From Micromonospora coriariae (lineage in GTDB: Bacteria > Actinomycetota > Actinomycetes > Mycobacteriales > Micromonosporaceae): DNA of 64,000 bases. The notes beneath the pieces are model-generated. The model had not been told where the DNA came from and ran no database searches. It was given only the letters and a program-made list of their open reading frames with translations. Both the position numbers and the translations under genes were made by a program. The first letter of the stretch is position 1, and every line of letters starts with the position of its first letter. Shown here one piece after another: positions 59,762-64,000 of the stretch. The stretch is taken from assembly GCF_900091455.1 (NCBI RefSeq), contig NZ_LT607412.1, forward strand, positions 4,960,001 to 5,024,000, given 5' to 3'.

Positions 59762-62700
59762 ATGTCGCGTCGTTTGTTACGCGCGCTCGCGGTGACCGCC
59801 ATAGCTGTCAGCACACTGGTCGCCCAAGGTTTTCCCGGTGCCATGGGCGTGGCCCGCGCGGCTCCGCTGACCACGACATCCACAGGTTTCGCCACCACCG
59901 TGACCGGCCCTGGCCCGTCCAGCGGGTGGCGGCTCGAGCGAGTGTGCAGCGGGCCCGTGCGGGCGGGGTACGCACAGTGCCATTCGATCCGCCGCACCCC
60001 GCCCACGGCGTCGACGCAGCCGTCGCCATCGACGTCCAGGCAGGCCGGCGCCGCCGAGACGGTCTACGGGTACGGGCCGGCCGACCTCGCCTCGGCGTAC
60101 AACCTCCCCGCCGCGGCGGGTGACGGCGTCACGGTCGCGGTCGTGGCAGCCTTCGACAACCCGACGGCCGAGGCCGACCTCGCGGTCTATCGGGAACACT
60201 GGGGCCTGCCCCCGTGCACCACCGACAACGGCTGCTTCAAGAAGATCGACCAGCGCGGCGGCCAGAACTACCCCACACCAGATGAATCGTGGGCCGGGGA
60301 GATCTCGCTCGACCTCGACACCGTGTCGGCGGTGTGCCCGCGCTGCCACCTCCTGTTGGTCGAGGCCGACACCAACTCAGCCGAGGACCTGGGCCAGGCC
60401 GTCGACCAGGCCGTCGCCAGTGGCGCGCATGTGGTGTCGAACTCCTACGGCGGTCCGGAGGACGCCGACCTGAGCTCGACCTACGGCAAGCACTACCGGC
60501 ACCCGGGGGTGGCGATCGTGGCGTCCTCCGGCGACAGCGGGTACGGCATGTCCTTTCCCGCCTCGTCGCCGCACGTGACGGCCATCGGTGGCACCTCGCT
60601 CTCCCGCGACGACACCACCAGCCGCGGCTGGACCGAGCAGGTGTGGAACAACTACTCCGGGGCGCCGGGCAGCGGATGTTCCGCGGTGGAATCGAAGCCC
60701 TACTTCCAGGCCGATCCCGGATGCGACGGCCGCACCGTCGCCGACGTGTCCGCCCTCGCCGACCCGCTCAATGGTCTGGCCGTCTACCAGACCTTCGGCG
60801 GCTACGGCTGGGCGCAGTACGGGGGCACGAGCCTCGCCGCCCCGATCATCGCCGGCGTGTACGCACTCGCCGGTCGGACGCCGGCCGGCGACATGCCGAA
60901 CTGGTACCCCTACGCCGCGTCGGCCGGCAGCCTCAACGACATCACCACGGGCAGGAACGGCACCTGCGAGCCGGCGGCGGCGTACCTGTGCACCGCCAGT
61001 GAGGGGTTCGACGGCCCGACGGGCCTCGGAACCCCGAACGGTGTCTCCGCATTTCGGGCACCTGGCCCCCACGGCCATGTCGCGGGCACCGTGACCGACG
61101 CGAGCAGCCACGCGCCGGTCGCGAACGCCACCGTCACGGTGAGCAGCAGCGGTCACAGCGTCACCGCCACCACCGATGCCGCCGGGCGGTACTACGTCAC
61201 CGAACCCGTCGGCACGTTCACCGTGGCGGTCGCCGCGTTCGGCTACGTCGACGTGGCTCGTAGCGTCGAGATCACCGACGGGCAGACGTCCACGGTGGAT
61301 TTCGCGCTGCACGCCCAGCCGCTGGTCACGCTCTCCGGCACGGTGAAAGACGGTTCCGGGCACGGCTGGCCGCTGTACGCCACGGTGTCCGCACCCGGCA
61401 CGCCACTGCCGGCCGTGCGCACCGATCCCTTCACCGGCCGCTACCGCATGCGGGTGCCCGTACAGTCCGCCCTGACCCTGCGCGTACGGGCCGAGCCGGC
61501 CGGATACCGGACCGCCGACGCGCAGGTCACCATCGACGCCACCGACGTCGGCCGGGACATCGCGGTGTCCGTGGACGACGAGATCTGCAAGGCCGCCGGC
61601 TATCACCACAACTACGCCGGATTGCCCGCCCAACCGTTCGAATCCACCGATGTGCCGGAGGGTTGGCAGGTCGACAACGCGACCGAGGACGGCGGGTGGG
61701 AGTTCAACCGGGGCACGGTGATCCCGCGTACCAACGAGACGACGGGCAGCGGAAACTTCGCCCTCATCGACACCCAGTTGCAGGACCGCAAGGACACCAC
61801 GCTCACCACACCGCCGGTCGACCTCACCGACGTCGATCATCCCGTCGTCGGGCTGCGCACCCGCTTCGTCGGGTACCTGCCGACGCAGTCGGCCGACGTG
61901 GGCGTGTCCATCGACGGCGGCGCCACCTGGTCGACGATCTGGAAGCAGGACGGGCTGGCCATCATCAACGGGCCGCTGTCCCTGCCAATCCCGAAGGCGG
62001 CCAACCGCCGCGGGGTGCTGGTGCGGTTCCACTACGCTGGGCAGTTCGCCCGTTACTGGGAACTCGACGACGTCTACGTCGGCAGGCGTACCTGTGACCC
62101 GGTGGCCGGCGGGATCGTCGCCGGACGGGTCCTCGACGCGACCACCGGCGACGGCGTCGACGGGGCCACCGTGGCGGCGGTCGCCCACCCGGACGCGCAG
62201 GCCAGGTCGGTGGCCACGCCCGACGACGACAACGTCGGCGACGGCTACTTCGCCCTGTTCGCGCCGGGCGACGGTGACCAGCAGTTCACCGGTTCGGCGC
62301 GCAACCGGGTCAGCCTCACCCGGTCGGTGCACGTCGCAACCAACGCGGTCACCAGGGCCGACTTCTCGCTGGCCGCCGCGGCGCTCACCGTCAGCCCGGC
62401 GACGGTGACGCGGAACGTGCGGCTCGGCGAGAGCGGGCAGGCGGAACTCACCGTCACCAACTCCGGGTCGGCGGAAGCGCACGTCTCCCTCGTGGAGCAG
62501 CCCGGCGGCTTCACCCCGCTCAGCGCGCCGCCCGCCGCCGCAGCGGCGGTTCCGGTGCGACGGGTCCCCGGCGTCGCCGCCGGCGGCCGGCACACCGCCG
62601 GCGGGCAGCGGGTCGTCGCAGCGCCGACCGTCACCTCCCCGCCGGCCATGACCGCCTCGGCAGCGCCCGGCGGTCCGGCGTGGGCGCCGCTGGCCGACTA

Positions 62701-64000
62701 TCCGGGCGGCCCGATCATGGACAACGCGATGGTCCGCGGCGACGACGGCAAGGTCTACGTCGTCGGTGGCACGCCTGACGGGTACGGACCCACGGCGAAG
62801 GGGTACGTCTACGACCCGGTCCGGCTGCTGTGGTCGGCACTGCCGGACCTGCCAGTGCCCGTGCAGAAGCCGGTGGCGGCGTTCGTCGCCGGCCGACTTG
62901 TCGTCGCCGGCGGCTGGGGACCGCTGGACGCGGTCACCGACGTGCAGATCTACGACCCGGCGAACGGAGCGTGGACGCGCGGCGCGCCGCTGCCCGCACC
63001 GCGCGGCGCCGCCGGCAGTGCCGTGCTCGACGGCCTGCTGTACGTGGTCTCCGGCTGCGACGTCGGTGACTGCATGACCGCCACCACCAGCGTCTTCGTG
63101 TACGACCCGGTACGCGACCGGTGGAGCAGCAGGGCGGACTACCCGGCGAGCGAGGCGTTCATGTCCTGCGGCGGACTAGCCGGACGGGTCATCTGCGCCG
63201 GAGGTGTCGACTTCGGGACCGGCAACGGGTCGGCCGCCGCCTACTCGTACGAGCCGCGCACGGACGTGTGGACCCGCGTCGCCGACCTGCCGACCGGCTG
63301 GTGGGGCGCGGCGTCGGCGGTCGCCAACGGGCAGCTGCTGCTGAGTGGCGGCGTCGCCGGTGGCACGGGCCCGACGTCGTCCGTCACCAACGAGGGCCAC
63401 GCGTACGATCCGGTGGCCGGTAAATGGCAGGCACTGCCGAACGCACCCGCGCCGTTCTATCGCGGCGCTGCCGCGTGTGGCGTCTACCGGGTCGGCGGGG
63501 CGCGGCAACACTTCGAGGCCACGGCGAGCACCCAGGAGCTGCCGGGATACGACATCTGCGGCCCGTCCGGCGACGTGCCGTGGCTCTCCGAGAGCGACAG
63601 CGCCTTCACCCTTCCGCCTGGGGAGAGCAAGACCGTGACGCTCAAGCTGGACGCCGGCAACGCGTCAACCGTGGACCAGCCGGGCGACTACAGCGCCGCA
63701 CTGGCGGTCCGGGTCGACGGCCCCGTGCAGCCCGCACCGGTCCAGGTCACGATGCACGTCGATCCGCCGAAGAGGTGGGGCCGGCTGAGCGGCACGGTCA
63801 GTGGTGCCGGTTGTACCGGTTCCGTCGGGCCGCTGTCGCGCGCCACCGTCACGGTTCGGACGAAGCGCTCCACCACCACCCTGTGGACCGACGAGGCCGG
63901 CAACTGGTCGGTCTGGGTCGACAAGCGGGACAGCCCGATCACGCTGGTCTACTCCAAGGACGGATTCAGCAGTCTGACAAAGAGGGTCACGGTGCGGTCC
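59762..64000 (+). CDS. Secreted sedolisin (S53) peptidase with carboxypeptidase-regulatory and Kelch domains, partial
   Basis: Open from ATG 59762 (GAGGAGGAG just upstream) to the window edge, at least 1413 codons. Signal peptide SRRLLRALAVTAIAVSTLVA. Peptidase domain (about 95-420): YGPADLASAYNLPAAAGDGV, catalytic Glu/Asp in WAGEISLDLDTVSA, VVSNSYGGPE, VASSGDSGYG and the Ser in YGGTSLAAPIIAGVYALAG. Then carboxypeptidase-regulatory-like repeats (VAGTVTDASSHAPVANATVT; LSGTVKDGSGHGWPLYATV; VAGRVLDATTGDGVDGATVA), a lectin-like jelly-roll segment (GWQVDNATEDGGWEFNRG), and about five Kelch strands (KVYVVGGTP, RLVVAGGWG, LLYVVSGCD, RVICAGGVD). Sedolisins are acid serine peptidases. No propeptide of normal length is visible. 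Confidence 0.9.
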   Translation, partial: MSRRLLRALAVTAIAVSTLVAQGFPGAMGVARAAPLTTTSTGFATTVTGPGPSSGWRLERVCSGPVRAGYAQCHSIRRTPPTASTQPSPSTSRQAGAAETVYGYGPADLASAYNLPAAAGDGVTVAVVAAFDNPTAEADLAVYREHWGLPPCTTDNGCFKKIDQRGGQNYPTPDESWAGEISLDLDTVSAVCPRCHLLLVEADTNSAEDLGQAVDQAVASGAHVVSNSYGGPEDADLSSTYGKHYRHPGVAIVASSGDSGYGMSFPASSPHVTAIGGTSLSRDDTTSRGWTEQVWNNYSGAPGSGCSAVESKPYFQADPGCDGRTVADVSALADPLNGLAVYQTFGGYGWAQYGGTSLAAPIIAGVYALAGRTPAGDMPNWYPYAASAGSLNDITTGRNGTCEPAAAYLCTASEGFDGPTGLGTPNGVSAFRAPGPHGHVAGTVTDASSHAPVANATVTVSSSGHSVTATTDAAGRYYVTEPVGTFTVAVAAFGYVDVARSVEITDGQTSTVDFALHAQPLVTLSGTVKDGSGHGWPLYATVSAPGTPLPAVRTDPFTGRYRMRVPVQSALTLRVRAEPAGYRTADAQVTIDATDVGRDIAVSVDDEICKAAGYHHNYAGLPAQPFESTDVPEGWQVDNATEDGGWEFNRGTVIPRTNETTGSGNFALIDTQLQDRKDTTLTTPPVDLTDVDHPVVGLRTRFVGYLPTQSADVGVSIDGGATWSTIWKQDGLAIINGPLSLPIPKAANRRGVLVRFHYAGQFARYWELDDVYVGRRTCDPVAGGIVAGRVLDATTGDGVDGATVAAVAHPDAQARSVATPDDDNVGDGYFALFAPGDGDQQFTGSARNRVSLTRSVHVATNAVTRADFSLAAAALTVSPATVTRNVRLGESGQAELTVTNSGSAEAHVSLVEQPGGFTPLSAPPAAAAAVPVRRVPGVAAGGRHTAGGQRVVAAPTVTSPPAMTASAAPGGPAWAPLADYPGGPIMDNAMVRGDDGKVYVVGGTPDGYGPTAKGYVYDPVRLLWSALPDLPVPVQKPVAAFVAGRLVVAGGWGPLDAVTDVQIYDPANGAWTRGAPLPAPRGAAGSAVLDGLLYVVSGCDVGDCMTATTSVFVYDPVRDRWSSRADYPASEAFMSCGGLAGRVICAGGVDFGTGNGSAAAYSYEPRTDVWTRVADLPTGWWGAASAVANGQLLLSGGVAGGTGPTSSVTNEGHAYDPVAGKWQALPNAPAPFYRGAAACGVYRVGGARQHFEATASTQELPGYDICGPSGDVPWLSESDSAFTLPPGESKTVTLKLDAGNASTVDQPGDYSAALAVRVDGPVQPAPVQVTMHVDPPKRWGRLSGTVSGAGCTGSVGPLSRATVTVRTKRSTTTLWTDEAGNWSVWVDKRDSPITLVYSKDGFSSLTKRVTVRS

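Noticed and set aside
1..64000. CRISPR array, rRNA, tRNA or phage genes
   Set aside because: No regularly spaced repeats, no rRNA or tRNA signatures and no phage structural genes were seen; the only recombinase remnant lacks its catalytic domain.

Overview
The window is very GC-rich, with GTG starts, ATGA/GTGA-coupled operons, RR-type signal peptides and a sugar ABC importer without its own ATPase. This points to an actinobacterium, most likely Micromonosporaceae-like; the family is an inference from gene content and style. There are no rRNA or tRNA genes and no CRISPR array. The window splits into a decayed left half and an intact right half.

Left half (about 1-29.5 kb): a stress/dormancy-type gene set repeatedly cut by insertion sequences. 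It holds an Acg-family nitroreductase, a P-type ATPase fused to hemerythrin, malate:quinone oxidoreductase, three universal stress proteins, a GNAT/acyl-CoA-synthetase (Pat-like) protein, CBS and CBS-BON proteins, DUF2795 and SHOCT small proteins, a TetR/SDR pair with a palindromic operator, and a DUF3311/sodium:solute symporter unit. Three intergenic spots carry sequences close to the mycobacterial DosR/DevR box, as do the gene families themselves. Decay is extensive: frameshifted GH65, formate dehydrogenase relic, antiporter tail, truncated FAD oxidase, frameshifted stress protein, serine recombinase without catalytic domain, and IS110, IS701, IS5, IS3/IS481-type elements, some nested or back to back.

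Right half (about 29.5-56.2 kb): intact and the most unusual part. Six paralogous secreted beta-propeller proteins of about 640-755 aa (here P1-P6) lie in alternating orientation. They are followed by two Gfo/Idh/MocA dehydrogenases, a family-1 sugar ABC importer, a 2-hydroxyacid dehydrogenase, an atypical SDR/epimerase, two DapA/NanA-type aldolases, a DegT/DnrJ PLP enzyme, two amidohydrolases and an unusual regulator. Nine intergenic sites resemble one 18-bp palindrome (consensus TTnCGGtCnnGaCCGtAA) and sit in front of nearly every transcription unit, including the regulator. I infer one regulon for capture and breakdown of an unidentified sugar or amino-sugar polymer, with the propellers as extracellular binding or lyase-like components and no classical glycoside hydrolase.

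Right end (56.2-64 kb): another patch of IS remnants, then a LuxR-type regulator divergent from a large multidomain secreted sedolisin (S53) peptidase that runs off the window.
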